Shown here piece by piece: positions 25,181-34,279 of a stretch of 45,400 nucleotides of DNA. The notes under the pieces were generated by a model. The model did not search any database and was not told where the DNA came from. It saw only the letters and a list, made by a program, of their open reading frames with translations. Made by a program: the position numbers and the translations under genes. Every line of letters begins with the position of its first letter. Position 1 is the first letter of the stretch. The stretch comes from Halomonas sp. (GTDB taxonomy: Bacteria > Pseudomonadota > Gammaproteobacteria > Pseudomonadales > Halomonadaceae): positions 1 through 45,400 of the forward strand of contig PUOM01000004.1 of the NCBI GenBank assembly GCA_003552795.1, written 5' to 3'.

Positions 25181-26284
25181 TCAGCCCCTTCTCCTCTCGA
25201 AATCAGCCATGAAATCCACCAGTGCCTCCACCGCCGCCTCGGGCACGGCGTTATAGAGACTGGCACGCATGCCGCCCACGCTGCGGTGGCCCTGCAGATT
25301 GAGCAGCCCCTCCGCCTCGGCGTCGGCCAGAAACGGCGTCTCCAGGCGCGGATCGCTCAGCACGAAGGGCACGTTCATCCGCGAGCGGTTGGCCACGGCA
25401 ATGGGGTTGGAGTAGAAATCGCTGGCATCGATGGCGCCATAAAGCCTGGCGGCCTTGCGGGCGTTGATCGCCTCCATGGCGGCCAGGCCACCGACGTCGT
25501 CCTTGAGCCACTCGAACACCAGGCCGGCCAGGTACCAGCTGTAGGTGGCCGGCGTGTTGATCATCGACCCCGCCTCGGCAAGCGCCTGGTAACCGAAGAG
25601 CGTCGGCATGTCATCCCGGGCGCGGTCGAGCAGATCGTCGCGCACGATCACCACCACCAGGCCGGCCGGGCCGATGTTCTTCTGGGCGCCGGCGTAGATC
25701 ACCCCGAATTTCGAGACGTCCAGCGGGCCGGAGAGGATGGTCGAGGACATGTCACAGACCAGCGGCGCCTCGCTGCCATCAGGCCGCACGGCCTCGGGGA
25801 TGTAATCGAAGGCGAGCCCGCCGATGGTCTCGTTGGCGGTGTAGTGCAGATAGGCCGCATCGTTGCAGAGCACGACCTCCTCCGGGCGCGGCACCGCCGT
25901 ATGGCCGTTGCCATCGCTGCCGGCGGCCAGATGCACGTCACCGAAGAGGTGACGCGCCTCGGCGATCGCCTTCTTGCTCCAGATCCCGGTATTGAGGAAG
26001 CTGGCGCGTCCGCCGGGGCCAAGCAGGTTGTAGGGGACGGCGGCGAACTGCTGGGTCGCACCGCCCTGGGTAAAGAGCACCTTGTAGTTGGCCGGAATGG
26101 CCAGCAGCTCGCGCAGATCCGCCTCGGCCTTCTCGGCGATGGCGACATAGGCGGGCGAGCGGTGACTCATCTCCATGACCGACAGGCCGCGTCCCCGGTA
26201 ATCGAGCAGCTCATCGCGGGCCCGCTCCAGCACGGCCGTGGGCAGCGCGGCCGGGCCGGCGCAGAAGTTGTAGTGGCGTGTCAT
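25181..26284 (-). CDS. serC: Phosphoserine aminotransferase
   Basis: A 367-aa class-V aminotransferase for serine (and usually pyridoxal phosphate) synthesis. The N-terminus HYNFCAGPAALP and GRGLSVMEMSHRS are diagnostic. The PLP lysine is Lys202 in YAGAQKNIGPAG. The ATG at 26284 is preceded by AAGGAAG at a good distance; 7 extra residues from an upstream start are unlikely. It lies 17 bp downstream of gyrA and just upstream of pheA, in one apparent operon. Confidence 0.97.
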   Translation of the reverse strand: MTRHYNFCAGPAALPTAVLERARDELLDYRGRGLSVMEMSHRSPAYVAIAEKAEADLRELLAIPANYKVLFTQGGATQQFAAVPYNLLGPGGRASFLNTGIWSKKAIAEARHLFGDVHLAAGSDGNGHTAVPRPEEVVLCNDAAYLHYTANETIGGLAFDYIPEAVRPDGSEAPLVCDMSSTILSGPLDVSKFGVIYAGAQKNIGPAGLVVVIVRDDLLDRARDDMPTLFGYQALAEAGSMINTPATYSWYLAGLVFEWLKDDVGGLAAMEAINARKAARLYGAIDASDFYSNPIAVANRSRMNVPFVLSDPRLETPFLADAEAEGLLNLQGHRSVGGMRASLYNAVPEAAVEALVDFMADFERRRG

Positions 26285-26301
26285 CGGCGTCGTCTTCCTT
26301 T

Positions 26302-28998
26302 TCAATCCTCGGCATCCGCCGCGGCGGCATCCTGGCCGTCATCGGCATCGGGTTCTGAAGTCGCGTCGCCCGGCGAAGCGTCGCCCGGCTCGTCGATACG
26401 CACGGTCTTGACCAGCGTCTCATCGTTACCCAGGCGGATCAGCATGACGCCCTGGGTGTTGCGGGAGGTGATGGAGACCTCGTCGACCCGAGTGCGCACC
26501 AGGGTGCCGCGGTCGGTGATCAGCATCATCTCGTCGCTGGAGTAGACCTGCATCGCGGCCACCAGGGAACCGTTACGCTCGCTGGTCTGCATGGCGATCA
26601 CCCCCTGGCCGCCGCGGCCGCGCAGCGGGAACTCCTCGAGGCGAGAGCGCTTGCCGTAGCCGTTCTCGCTGGCGGTCAGGATATAGATCTGGCCGTCGTT
26701 GCCGCTCTCGAGGGTGACGCCCGGCTCCTCTTCGCCCTCGCCTTCCCCATCGGCTTCGGCGTCGATCAGCTGACTCTGGGGAATGATCAGGCTGATCACC
26801 TCGGCTCCGCCCAGCAGGCGCATGCCGCGCACGCCGCGGGCGGTGCGGCCCATGGCACGGACATTGCCTTCCTCGAAGCGGATCGCCTTGCCGTTGGAAG
26901 AGAGCAGCATGACGTGATCGGCACCGGAGGTGATGGCAGCGCCGATCAGGCGGTCGTCCTCCTCCAGATCAATGGCGATCAGGCCCACGCTGCGCGGCCG
27001 AGAGAACTGCTCGAGACTGGTGCGCTTCACCGTGCCCTTGGCAGTGGCAAAGAAGATGTAGTGCTCGGGGTCATAGTCGCGCACCGGCAGGATGGCGTTG
27101 ATCGCCTCGCCCTCGTCCAGCGGCAGCATGTTGACCAGCGGCTTGCCCCGTGAGCCGCGGCTGGCCACGGGCATCTCGTAGACCTTGAGCCAGTAGACCT
27201 TGCCGCGATTGGAGAAGAGCAGCACGGTGTCGTGGGTCGAGGCCACCAGCAGGTGCTCGATGATGTCCTCGTCCTTCATCGCCGTGGCCGACTTGCCGCG
27301 CCCGCCGCGGCGCTGGGCCTGGTAGTCCGAGAGCGGCTGGGTCTTGGCGTAGCCGGAGCGGGACACCGTGACCACCATGTCCTCCTCGGCGATCAGATCC
27401 GCCATGGAGAGGTCGAGGTGGCTGGCCTGGATCTCGGTCTTGCGCGGATTGCCGAACTGATCGCGCACGGCGATGAGCTCCTCGCGGATGACCTCGAGCA
27501 GGCGTTCGGCGGAGGCCAGGATGGCGGTCAGCTCGGCGATGCGCTCGAGAATGCTGAGGTACTCGTCGAGCAGCTTCTCGGTCTCGAGTCCCGTCAGGCG
27601 GTGAAGACGCAGCTCGAGGATGGCCTGAGCCTGGGCCGGCGAGAGGCGGTACTCGCTGCCGATGGTGTTGAGGCCGAAGCCCTCCTCCAGCTCCTCGGGC
27701 TTGCAGGACGTGGCGCCGGCGCGTTCCAGCATGGCGGTGACCTGGCCCGGCGGCCAGCTGCGAGCGAGCAGCTTCTGCTTGGCCTCGGCGGCGTTGGGCG
27801 AGCCCTTGATCAGCTCGATGATCTCATCGATGTTGGAGATCGCAACGGTCAGGCCCTCGAGGATATGGCCCCGCTCGCGGGCCTTCTTCAGCTCGAACAG
27901 GGTCCGGCGGGTCACCACCTCGCGACGGTGGCGAATGAAGGCCTCGAGGATCTCCTTGAGGTTCATGATCTTCGGCTGGCCGTCCTCGATGGCCACCATA
28001 TTGATGCCGAAGACCGTCTGCAGCTGGGTCTGGGCGAAGAGGTTGTTGACCACCACCTCGCCGGACTCGCCGCGCTTGGTCTCGATCACCACCCGCAGGC
28101 CGTCCTTGTCGGACTCGTCGCGCAGCTCGGCGATGCCCTCGATCTTCTTGTCCTTGACCAGCTCGGCGATCTTCTCGATCAGCCGCGCCTTGTTCACCTG
28201 ATAGGGGAGCTCGTTGACGATGATATGGTCGCGGCCGGTCTTGTCGTCATGCTCGATGGTGTGGCAGGCGCGCACATAGATGCGCCCGCGGCCGGTGCGA
28301 TAGGCCTCGATGATGCCGGCGCGACCGTTGATGATGGCGCCGGTGGGGAAGTCCGGGCCCGGCACATGCTCCAGCAGGTCATCGACGCTCAGGGTGTAGT
28401 CGTCGATCAGCGCCAGGCAGGCGCTGATGATCTCGCGCATGTTGTGAGGCGGGATATTGGTGGCCATGCCCACGGCGATACCGGAAGAGCCGTTGATCAG
28501 CAGATTGGGCACCTTGGTGGGCAGCACCTCGGGGATGCGCTCGGTGCCGTCATAGTTGTCGACCCAGTCGACGGTATCCTTGTCGAGGTCGGCCAGCAGC
28601 TCGTGGGCCAGCCTGGCCATGCGCACTTCGGTGTAACGCATGGCAGCGGCGCTGTCGCCGTCGATGGAACCGAAGTTGCCCTGGCCGTCCACCAGCACAT
28701 GGCGCATGGAGAAATCCTGGGCCATGCGCACGATGGTGTCATAGACGGCGCTGTCACCATGGGGGTGGTACTTACCGATGACATCACCCACCACGCGGGC
28801 CGACTTCTTGTAAGGCTTGTTCCAGTCGTTGCCGAGCTCGTGCATGGCATACAGCACGCGCCGGTGGACCGGCTTCAGGCCATCGCGCACATCCGGCAGC
28901 GCCCGGCCGATGATCACGCTCATCGCGTAATCGAGGTACGACTGCCTCAGTTCGTCCTCGATATTGACTGGCAGAATCTCTCTGGCGATGTCACCCAT
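26302..28998 (-). CDS. gyrA: DNA gyrase subunit A
   Basis: An 898-aa GyrA that cuts and reseals DNA to introduce negative supercoils with GyrB. The numbering coincides with E. coli: Ser83 and Asp87 in the quinolone region ([12 protein letters not shown]) are the sensitive residues, and the active-site Tyr122 is in RYTEVR. The C-terminal beta-pinwheel contains the GyrA-box [12 protein letters not shown]. An acidic tail ([12 protein letters not shown] type) closes the protein. The ATG at 28998 matches the family N-terminus [14 protein letters not shown]; an in-frame start at 29079 would add 27 unconserved residues. A candidate extended -10 lies upstream. Confidence 0.98.
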   Translation of the reverse strand: MGDIAREILPVNIEDELRQSYLDYAMSVIIGRALPDVRDGLKPVHRRVLYAMHELGNDWNKPYKKSARVVGDVIGKYHPHGDSAVYDTIVRMAQDFSMRHVLVDGQGNFGSIDGDSAAAMRYTEVRMARLAHELLADLDKDTVDWVDNYDGTERIPEVLPTKVPNLLINGSSGIAVGMATNIPPHNMREIISACLALIDDYTLSVDDLLEHVPGPDFPTGAIINGRAGIIEAYRTGRGRIYVRACHTIEHDDKTGRDHIIVNELPYQVNKARLIEKIAELVKDKKIEGIAELRDESDKDGLRVVIETKRGESGEVVVNNLFAQTQLQTVFGINMVAIEDGQPKIMNLKEILEAFIRHRREVVTRRTLFELKKARERGHILEGLTVAISNIDEIIELIKGSPNAAEAKQKLLARSWPPGQVTAMLERAGATSCKPEELEEGFGLNTIGSEYRLSPAQAQAILELRLHRLTGLETEKLLDEYLSILERIAELTAILASAERLLEVIREELIAVRDQFGNPRKTEIQASHLDLSMADLIAEEDMVVTVSRSGYAKTQPLSDYQAQRRGGRGKSATAMKDEDIIEHLLVASTHDTVLLFSNRGKVYWLKVYEMPVASRGSRGKPLVNMLPLDEGEAINAILPVRDYDPEHYIFFATAKGTVKRTSLEQFSRPRSVGLIAIDLEEDDRLIGAAITSGADHVMLLSSNGKAIRFEEGNVRAMGRTARGVRGMRLLGGAEVISLIIPQSQLIDAEADGEGEGEEEPGVTLESGNDGQIYILTASENGYGKRSRLEEFPLRGRGGQGVIAMQTSERNGSLVAAMQVYSSDEMMLITDRGTLVRTRVDEVSITSRNTQGVMLIRLGNDETLVKTVRIDEPGDASPGDATSEPDADDGQDAAAADAED

Positions 28999-29074
28999 GG
29001 GTCGTCGAATCCTTTGCACTGCAAGAGGTTGGCCGCCCTCTCCGGCGTTGCCGTGGGCGCCATGATAGCCAACC

Positions 29075-29083
29075 ATCATACCA
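29075..29083 (-). promoter_or_regulatory. Candidate extended -10 element upstream of gyrA
   Basis: On the minus strand TGGTATGAT (TGn plus TATGAT) lies about 77 bp upstream of the gyrA ATG. There is no good -35. It would start the gyrA-serC-pheA-tyrA/aroA transcript independently of the thioesterase gene. Confidence 0.4.
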
Positions 29084-29108
29084 CCGCGGACAGAGCAAAG
29101 GCAGCGGG

Positions 29109-29540
29109 CTATGCCAGCGGCGCCTCCATCACCAGCGGCTCGAGAAGCTCGCGCAGCTCGCCGTCGATGGAGACCGCCTGATTGGCGGCCACGTCGAGCA
29201 GCACGAAGGTCAGGGTGGCGTCGCAGACCAGGGCGTCGTCGCGCAGGCGCCGGATCTCCTGGCGCATCTTCGCACTGCGCCCACCCACCGCCGAGAGCCG
29301 CGTCAAGATCTCCAGGTCGTCGTTCGCCACCGCCGCAGCGCGGTAATCGATATTGAGGTTCACGGCCACGAAGGCGAGATCGCCGCCCATCAGCCGCTGC
29401 ACGAGAGCCGGCCGATCGTCGAAGAAGGCCCAGCGCCCCTCCTCCAGGAACTCTAGGTAGCGAGCGTTGTTGACGTGGCCGTAGCCGTCCAGATGGTAGC
29501 CGCGCACCCGCAGGCGGGTCGTCGAGATACGAGAATCCAT
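29109..29540 (-). CDS. Acyl-CoA thioesterase, hotdog fold (YbgC/4HBT-type)
   Basis: A 143-aa single-hotdog thioesterase. The 4HBT motif [14 protein letters not shown] begins at Asp18, the predicted catalytic acid, and LNIDYRAAA marks the next strand. Members hydrolyse short to medium acyl-CoA or hydroxybenzoyl-CoA; the substrate here is unknown. The ATG at 29540 is fixed by CAAGGAG. It is divergent from rdgC, and a GAAAC-N4-GTTTG dyad lies between them. That would fit fatty-acid-responsive control. Confidence 0.88.
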   Translation of the reverse strand: MDSRISTTRLRVRGYHLDGYGHVNNARYLEFLEEGRWAFFDDRPALVQRLMGGDLAFVAVNLNIDYRAAAVANDDLEILTRLSAVGGRSAKMRQEIRRLRDDALVCDATLTFVLLDVAANQAVSIDGELRELLEPLVMEAPLA

Positions 29541-29595
29541 GGCGTTACTCCTTGTTGAAAGCCTCGGTGATTCTGGCAATGCCGACACCCGAATT

Positions 29596-29609
29596 CAAAC
29601 AAACGTTTC
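29596..29609 (-). promoter_or_regulatory. PsrA-like operator between the thioesterase gene and rdgC
   Basis: On the minus strand GAAAC-GTTT-GTTTG fits the pattern [CG]AAAC-N2-4-GTTT[CG] described for the TetR-family fatty-acid regulator PsrA of pseudomonads. It lies 56 bp upstream of the thioesterase ATG. The same GAAAC-N4-GTTTG pattern recurs at 33074-33087. Confidence 0.5.
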
Positions 29610-29634
29610 AACCCCAGCGCCATCCGGCTACCCG

Positions 29635-29664
29635 CTGGCACCCCCGCCCCCCTTCAGGGATAAT
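29635..29664 (+). promoter_or_regulatory. Promoter of rdgC
   Basis: CTGGCA (29635-29640), an 18-bp spacer and GATAAT (29659-29664) form a plausible sigma-70 promoter. The leader to the rdgC ATG at 29695 is short, about 25 nt. Confidence 0.5.
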
Positions 29665-29694
29665 GGCCGTCCTTTTTACCCTGGGAAATGCTTC

Positions 29695-30621
29695 ATGTGG
29701 TTCAAGCACTTGCACCTCTATCGCCTGCACGATGCGCCGACGCTGGATGCCGCCGCCCTCGAGGAGGCCCTGGCTGAACACGCTGCCAGGCCATTGGGCG
29801 GCCAGGATCCCCGCCGACTGGGCTGGACCGCGCCCGCCGGCCGCGCCGGCACGGCACGTCTGCACGAGCTGCGCGGCCAGCGGCTGCTCAGCGCCCTGCG
29901 CCAGGAGCGACTGCTGCCGGCCGCCGTGGTTCGCGAGGAGACCGAGGAGCGGGCCGCCGACATCGAGGCCCGGGAGGGGCGCAAGCTGCCCCGCAAGGAG
30001 AAGATCGCCCTGAAAGAGCAGGTGGTCGAGGAGCTGCTGCCGCGCGCCTTCGTGCGCAGCCAGAAAATCGACCTGTGGTGGGACACCCGTCGCGGGATGA
30101 TCGGCATCAACGCCAGCTCCCGCACCCGCGCCGAGGAGCTGCTCGATCTGCTGCGCGAGACCCTGGGCAGCCTCAAGGTGACGCCGCTCGCCAGTCAGAC
30201 CCTGCCCATGCGCGCCATGACCGAGTGGCTCACCGCCCCCGCCTCGCGCCCGGCCGATCTGGTGCTGGGCGACCAGGTGGAGCTCAAGGCCAAGGGCGAC
30301 GATGGCGTGCTGCGCGCCCGCCAGGTCGAGCTCGACAGCGACGAGATCCAGCGGCTGCTGGAGGGCGGCCGCCAGGCCAGCAAGCTGGCGCTCGAGGTCG
30401 AGGGGCGGCTGAGCTTCGTGCTGCATGACGACCTGGCGTTGAAGTCGCTGCGCTTCGGCGACGCCCTGATCGACGAGGCCAACGCGACCGATGACGGCGA
30501 CGACGCCCTGGTACGCCTCGAGACCGACTTCGTGCTGATGGCCGACGCCCTGGGCGACAACATCGACCGCCTGATCGCCTGGCTGGGCGGCGAAGCCGGC
30601 ACCGCGACCCCTGAAGTGTGA
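29695..30621 (+). CDS. rdgC: Recombination-associated protein RdgC
   Basis: A 308-aa RdgC. The family forms a ring around double-stranded DNA and restrains RecA. The N-terminus MWFKHLHLYRL, the region ARPLGGQDPRRLGW, and PRKEKIALKEQVVEELLPRAF are characteristic, and the length matches (E. coli 303 aa). The ATG at 29695 agrees with the family start although the Shine-Dalgarno is weak. The acyltransferase gene begins 4 bp downstream, so the two are probably co-transcribed without an obvious functional link. Confidence 0.96.
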   Translation: MWFKHLHLYRLHDAPTLDAAALEEALAEHAARPLGGQDPRRLGWTAPAGRAGTARLHELRGQRLLSALRQERLLPAAVVREETEERAADIEAREGRKLPRKEKIALKEQVVEELLPRAFVRSQKIDLWWDTRRGMIGINASSRTRAEELLDLLRETLGSLKVTPLASQTLPMRAMTEWLTAPASRPADLVLGDQVELKAKGDDGVLRARQVELDSDEIQRLLEGGRQASKLALEVEGRLSFVLHDDLALKSLRFGDALIDEANATDDGDDALVRLETDFVLMADALGDNIDRLIAWLGGEAGTATPEV

Positions 30622-30625
30622 CGCC

Positions 30626-31798
30626 ATGACCGACCAACACCCCGACGCTGCACCCGCCGACCCCTGGGCAGACATTCGCCCCTATCGCGATACCGAGGTG
30701 GCCGACGTTCTCGCCCGCCTCTCCCACGACCCGGAGCTGCTCGCCGCCCTGACGCGCTTCCGGCTGCCGCGGCTGTCACGCTTCATGCCGCGGCTCTCGA
30801 GCACCCTGGCAAGCCTCGCCGTGCGCCGCGAGGTCCGCGGCGTGACCAGCGTGCACGATTTCCAGGTGCGCATCGCCAACTACATGCAGCGCATGATCCG
30901 CACCACCACCGACGACTTCCAGGTCGAGGGGCTCGAGGCCCTGGACGGCGACACCGCCTACCTCTTCATCGGCAACCACCGCGACATCTCCCTGGACCCG
31001 GCCTTCGTCAACTATGCGCTCTACCTGGCCGGCCGCGACACGGTGCGCATCGCCATCGGCGACAACCTGCTCAAGAAGCCCTATGTCACCGACCTGATGC
31101 GGCTCAACACGAGCTTCATCGTGCCGCGCAGCGCCCGCGGCAAGCGCGCCATGCTGGCCGCCTATCAGCAGCTCTCCGCCTATATCCGCCACTCCATCCG
31201 GGAGGACAACCACTCGATCTGGATGGCCCAGCGCGAGGGGCGGGCCAAGGACGGCATCGACCGCACCGACCCGGCGATCATCAAGATGATGACCATGGCC
31301 CGGCGGGCCGAGCAGCGCGGCGCGGATGTCGGCGAAGCGATCGCCGAGCTGCGCCTGGTGCCGGTGTCGATCAGCTACGAATACGACCCCTGCGACGTGC
31401 AGAAGGCCAGCGAGCTCCACGCCCTGCACGTCAGCGGCAACTACGAGAAGAGCCAGTTCGAGGACATCCAGTCCATCGTTGCCGGCATCACCGGCCACAA
31501 GGGGCGCGTCCGCCTGAGCGTCGGTACGCCGCTCTCCGCGGACTTCGCAAGCCCGGAGGCGGCGGCCGCCGAAATCGACCGTCAGGTGCTGGCCGGCTAC
31601 CAGCTCTTCCCCAGCCACTACCTGGCCCTGGAGGCGCTCGGCGACGCGCCGGAGCTGATCGACCACGCGGCCATCAGCGACGCCGACCGCGCCCGCTTCC
31701 AGGCGCGCCTGCAGCAGGTGCCCGCCGAGCTGCGCAGCTGGTGGCTCGCCCAGTACGCCAACCCGGTACGCAACAAGGCCGGCCGCATCGCGCCCTGA
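30626..31798 (+). CDS. PlsC-like 1-acylglycerol-3-phosphate acyltransferase family protein
   Basis: A 390-aa soluble or peripheral acyltransferase. The catalytic block is NHRDISLDPAF (117-127), preceded by a 110-residue N-terminal extension not found in PlsC. The usual motif is HX4D; here His118 and Asp124 are separated by five residues, unless Asp120 serves. The downstream motif NTSFIVPRSARGKRAM corresponds to the acceptor/phosphate-binding block, and the EDNHSIWMAQREGRAKDG stretch to the E-G-T/R block. A role in phospholipid or other lipid acylation is probable; the exact acceptor is unknown. It follows rdgC by 4 bp. Confidence 0.85.
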   Translation: MTDQHPDAAPADPWADIRPYRDTEVADVLARLSHDPELLAALTRFRLPRLSRFMPRLSSTLASLAVRREVRGVTSVHDFQVRIANYMQRMIRTTTDDFQVEGLEALDGDTAYLFIGNHRDISLDPAFVNYALYLAGRDTVRIAIGDNLLKKPYVTDLMRLNTSFIVPRSARGKRAMLAAYQQLSAYIRHSIREDNHSIWMAQREGRAKDGIDRTDPAIIKMMTMARRAEQRGADVGEAIAELRLVPVSISYEYDPCDVQKASELHALHVSGNYEKSQFEDIQSIVAGITGHKGRVRLSVGTPLSADFASPEAAAAEIDRQVLAGYQLFPSHYLALEALGDAPELIDHAAISDADRARFQARLQQVPAELRSWWLAQYANPVRNKAGRIAP

Positions 31799-31847
31799 TC
31801 TGCCGGGCGCTCTCCCGGGCGCACGGCTCTCCGACAGCGAGGACGCC

Positions 31848-33071
31848 ATGACACACCCCCGCGACCATCACCACCCGCCCGCGCGCCCCGACCGCGGCGC
31901 CCAGACCCGGGAAGCGCACAAGGTGACCCTGATCGGGGCGGTGATCGATTTCGTGGTGGGCGTCGCCAAGATGGTCGCCGGCTTCATGGTGGGCTCGGCG
32001 GCCCTGGTGGCCGACGGCATCCACTCCTTTTCCGACATCCTCACCGACCTCTTCGTGCTGGCCGCCACCCACTTCGGCCGCCAGGCCCCCGACAGCAACC
32101 ACCCTTACGGCCATGGCCGCATCGAGACCCTGGCCACCCTGTGGCTGGGCAGCGTCCTCATCTTCTTGGCCGGCGGCATCGCCTGGGCCAGCGTGACCCG
32201 ACTGGTCTCCGGCGAACCGATTCCCGCCCCGGGCATCTGGGCCATCGGCATCGCCGTGCTGGCCCTGGGGGCCAAGGAGTGGATCTTCCGCTACACCATG
32301 CGCGTGGCCAGGCGCGTCAATTCGCGCCTGCTGGAGGCCAACGCCTGGCACTCGCGCTCCGATGCGCTCTCCACCGTGGTGGTGCTGGTGGGGCTGGTCG
32401 CCGCCCAGTTCGGCGCCGGCTGGATGGACGCCGTGGCCGCCATCCTGGTGGGCCTGATGGTCGGACGGGTGGGCGGCCGACTGCTGTGGGAATCAAGCCA
32501 GGAGCTGATCGACACCGCCCTGCCCGAGCGGGAGCGCGACGAGATGCAGGCGCTGGCCGAACAGGTGCCGGGCGTACGCGGGGTTCACGACCTGCGCACC
32601 CGCACCCTGGGCAGCCAGGTGCTGCTGGACCTGCACATCGTGGTGCCGCCCAGGGTCACCGTCTCCGAGGCCCACGAGATCGGCAACGCCGTGAGTCGGC
32701 GTCTGCGCGAGGCCTTGCCGGCGCTGGCCGATGTCACCTTCCATATCGACCCCGAAGACGATGCCGGGGAGACGGAACACAGCCTGCGACCGGGCCTTCC
32801 GCTGCGCGACGACGTGGAAGGCAGGCTCGACGAGATCTGGCGCCATGTCCCCGTCTGGCACGCCCGAGTCGCCCTGGATCTCCACTACCTGGAAAATCAG
32901 GTGGACGTCTCGATCTACGTCGAGACCCTGCCCGAGGGCCAGAGCCTCGACCAGGCCATTGAGGAGCTGCGTGACGCCTGCCGCGACCTCGACTGGATCG
33001 GCCGGCTGCGGGTCTGGCAGGGCCCCGGAAGAGGCCAGGATTCTACGCCCTCGAACCGCGAAGGCGCTTGA
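31848..33071 (+). CDS. Cation diffusion facilitator (CDF) transporter with extended C-terminus
   Basis: A 407-aa CDF protein, a proton-driven divalent metal exporter. Six hydrophobic segments occupy residues about 25-225. The metal site is HxxxD in TM2 (His59, Asp63 in IHSFSD) plus HxxxD in TM5 (His168, Asp172 in HSRSD), the HD-HD set typical of zinc-type CDFs, whereas FieF has DD-HD. An N-terminal His-rich stretch (DHHHPP) may bind metal. After the usual cytoplasmic domain (to about 290) an extra 110 residues (LDEIWRHV onward) appear to form a second ferredoxin-like domain, making it longer than FieF (300 aa). Confidence 0.92.
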   Translation: MTHPRDHHHPPARPDRGAQTREAHKVTLIGAVIDFVVGVAKMVAGFMVGSAALVADGIHSFSDILTDLFVLAATHFGRQAPDSNHPYGHGRIETLATLWLGSVLIFLAGGIAWASVTRLVSGEPIPAPGIWAIGIAVLALGAKEWIFRYTMRVARRVNSRLLEANAWHSRSDALSTVVVLVGLVAAQFGAGWMDAVAAILVGLMVGRVGGRLLWESSQELIDTALPERERDEMQALAEQVPGVRGVHDLRTRTLGSQVLLDLHIVVPPRVTVSEAHEIGNAVSRRLREALPALADVTFHIDPEDDAGETEHSLRPGLPLRDDVEGRLDEIWRHVPVWHARVALDLHYLENQVDVSIYVETLPEGQSLDQAIEELRDACRDLDWIGRLRVWQGPGRGQDSTPSNREGA

Positions 33072-33096
33072 ATGAAACAATCGTTTGAAATAATCT
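33068..33096 (+). promoter_or_regulatory. Promoter of the SCP2 gene
   Basis: TTGAAT (33068-33073), exactly 17 bp, then TAATCT (33091-33096). The -35 overlaps the stop of the CDF gene. The spacer contains a GAAAC-N4-GTTTG dyad, so a bound protein would block RNA polymerase. Confidence 0.65.
33074..33087 (+). promoter_or_regulatory. PsrA-like operator in the SCP2 promoter spacer
   Basis: GAAAC-AATC-GTTTG has the same pattern as the dyad at 29596-29609 and fits the [CG]AAAC-N2-4-GTTT[CG] consensus of the fatty-acid-sensing repressor PsrA. Its location between -35 and -10 implies repression. Confidence 0.55.
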
Positions 33097-33129
33097 GATG
33101 GCCGACCCATCCGACACCCAGGAGCCCCG

Positions 33130-33441
33130 ATGAGCCTCTCCACCCTCGACAAGCTGCAATCCCGTTTCGACGCCCAGGCCGCCCGGGACATGGACGACGT
33201 CTTCCAGTTTCACTTCAGCGATGCCGGCAGCCACTATCTGGTCATCAAGGAGGGCAATCTGGAGATTGAGGAGGGCGAGCATGACGACCCTTCTGTCAGC
33301 CTGAGCATGAGCACCGATACCCTCAAGGGCATCATGAGCGGCGACGTCAACGGCATGACCGCCTTCATGACCGGCAAGCTGAAGGCCACCGGCAACGTGA
33401 TGCTGGCCACCAAATTGACCAGCCTGTTCCCGTCGAGCTGA
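33130..33441 (+). CDS. SCP2 sterol-binding domain protein
   Basis: A 103-aa protein consisting of one SCP2 domain, a lipid-binding fold. Typical features are YLVIKEGNLEIEEGEHDDPSVSLSMSTDTLKGIMSGDVNGMTAFMTGKLKATGNVMLATKLTSL in outline: a beta-sheet, then D-x-x-x-x-x-x-x-G, F-x-x-G-K-L and the closing helix. Bacterial single-domain SCP2 proteins are thought to bind fatty acids or acyl-CoA. AGGAG precedes the ATG. It has its own promoter with an embedded PsrA-like operator, in agreement with a fatty-acid function. Confidence 0.9.
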   Translation: MSLSTLDKLQSRFDAQAARDMDDVFQFHFSDAGSHYLVIKEGNLEIEEGEHDDPSVSLSMSTDTLKGIMSGDVNGMTAFMTGKLKATGNVMLATKLTSLFPSS

Positions 33442-33508
33442 GCCGCGCTGCCAACCGCCCCCGACTCGGGCCGCCTACGGGCGGCCCGATCCGTTTCCGG
33501 CGCCTTGG

Positions 33509-34279
33509 CTAGCGCGCCGCTACCTCGGCCAGATGGGTCTCGATCAGCGCTCGCGAGATCGAATAGAGCGGCGGCAGCGACGGCAGGTGCCGCGGCGAAT
33601 ACCAGGCGGCATCGGCGATCTCCACGCCGTCGATACGGATCCGTCGGCTGGCCGCCTCGGCGAAGAACCCCAGCATCAGCGAATGGGGAAAAGGCCAGGC
33701 CTGGCTGCGAAAATAGCGGACCCTCCCCACCTGCAGCCCCACCTCCTCGAAGATCTCGCGGCGCACCGCCTCCTCGGCGGACTCGCCGGGCTCGATGAAG
33801 CCGGCCAGGGTGGAGTAGCGCCCCGGCGGAAAGCGGGGACTGCGCGCCAGCAGCAGCGCGTCGCCGTGGGTCACCAGGGTGATGATGCAGGGCGAGATGC
33901 GCGGATAGTTGCGATGGCCACAGCCGTGGCAGTGCATGGCGAATTCGGCGTCGAGGCGTCGGGACGGGGCGCCGCAGCGGCCGCAGAAGCGGTGATCACG
34001 CAGCCAGGCACCGACCTGCAGGGCGGTGGCGAGAAGCGCGAAGTGCGACTCGGGGAGCGCCGCGAGCCAGCCCCGCCCGTCCAGCCAGCCCTCTCCTGCC
34101 GCCGCCTCGAGGGACAGCGCCACCGGCTCGTCATGCCAGCAGCAGAGCGGCTGCATCGCCGCCGTCCAGGGCTGGCTCGGCTGCAGCAGGCCACCGTCCA
34201 GCCCCGGGGCGATACGCCCCTCGGCCAGGCGAATCACCCGCCCTGCCGTCGCCTCGAGAGGCAGCTCACGGTGCAGCAT
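33509..34279 (-). CDS. nudC: NAD(H) pyrophosphatase / RNA deNADding hydrolase NudC
   Basis: A 256-aa NudC-type Nudix hydrolase that cleaves NADH and removes NAD caps from RNA. The zinc ribbon is Cys99, Cys102, Cys117 and Cys120, and the Nudix box GFIEPGESAEEAVRREIFEEVG starts at Gly160. The NADH-specificity motif SQPWPFPxS appears as SQAWPFPHS (192-200), with Ala for the first Pro. The ATG overlaps the dnaQ stop (TGATG on the minus strand), so it is translationally coupled to dnaQ, an uncommon pairing. An in-frame start at 34318 inside dnaQ is unlikely. Confidence 0.93.
   Translation of the reverse strand: MLHRELPLEATAGRVIRLAEGRIAPGLDGGLLQPSQPWTAAMQPLCCWHDEPVALSLEAAAGEGWLDGRGWLAALPESHFALLATALQVGAWLRDHRFCGRCGAPSRRLDAEFAMHCHGCGHRNYPRISPCIITLVTHGDALLLARSPRFPPGRYSTLAGFIEPGESAEEAVRREIFEEVGLQVGRVRYFRSQAWPFPHSLMLGFFAEAASRRIRIDGVEIADAAWYSPRHLPSLPPLYSISRALIETHLAEVAAR

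Noticed and set aside
21967-25212. A very long open frame (over 1000 codons) on the plus strand opposite tyrA-aroA and pheA
   Set aside because: It is the antisense shadow of strongly conserved high-GC coding genes, where stop codons are rare. Its translation shows no domain and has biased His/Gly/Ala composition. Similar shadows oppose gyrA, rpsA, yejA and trhP.
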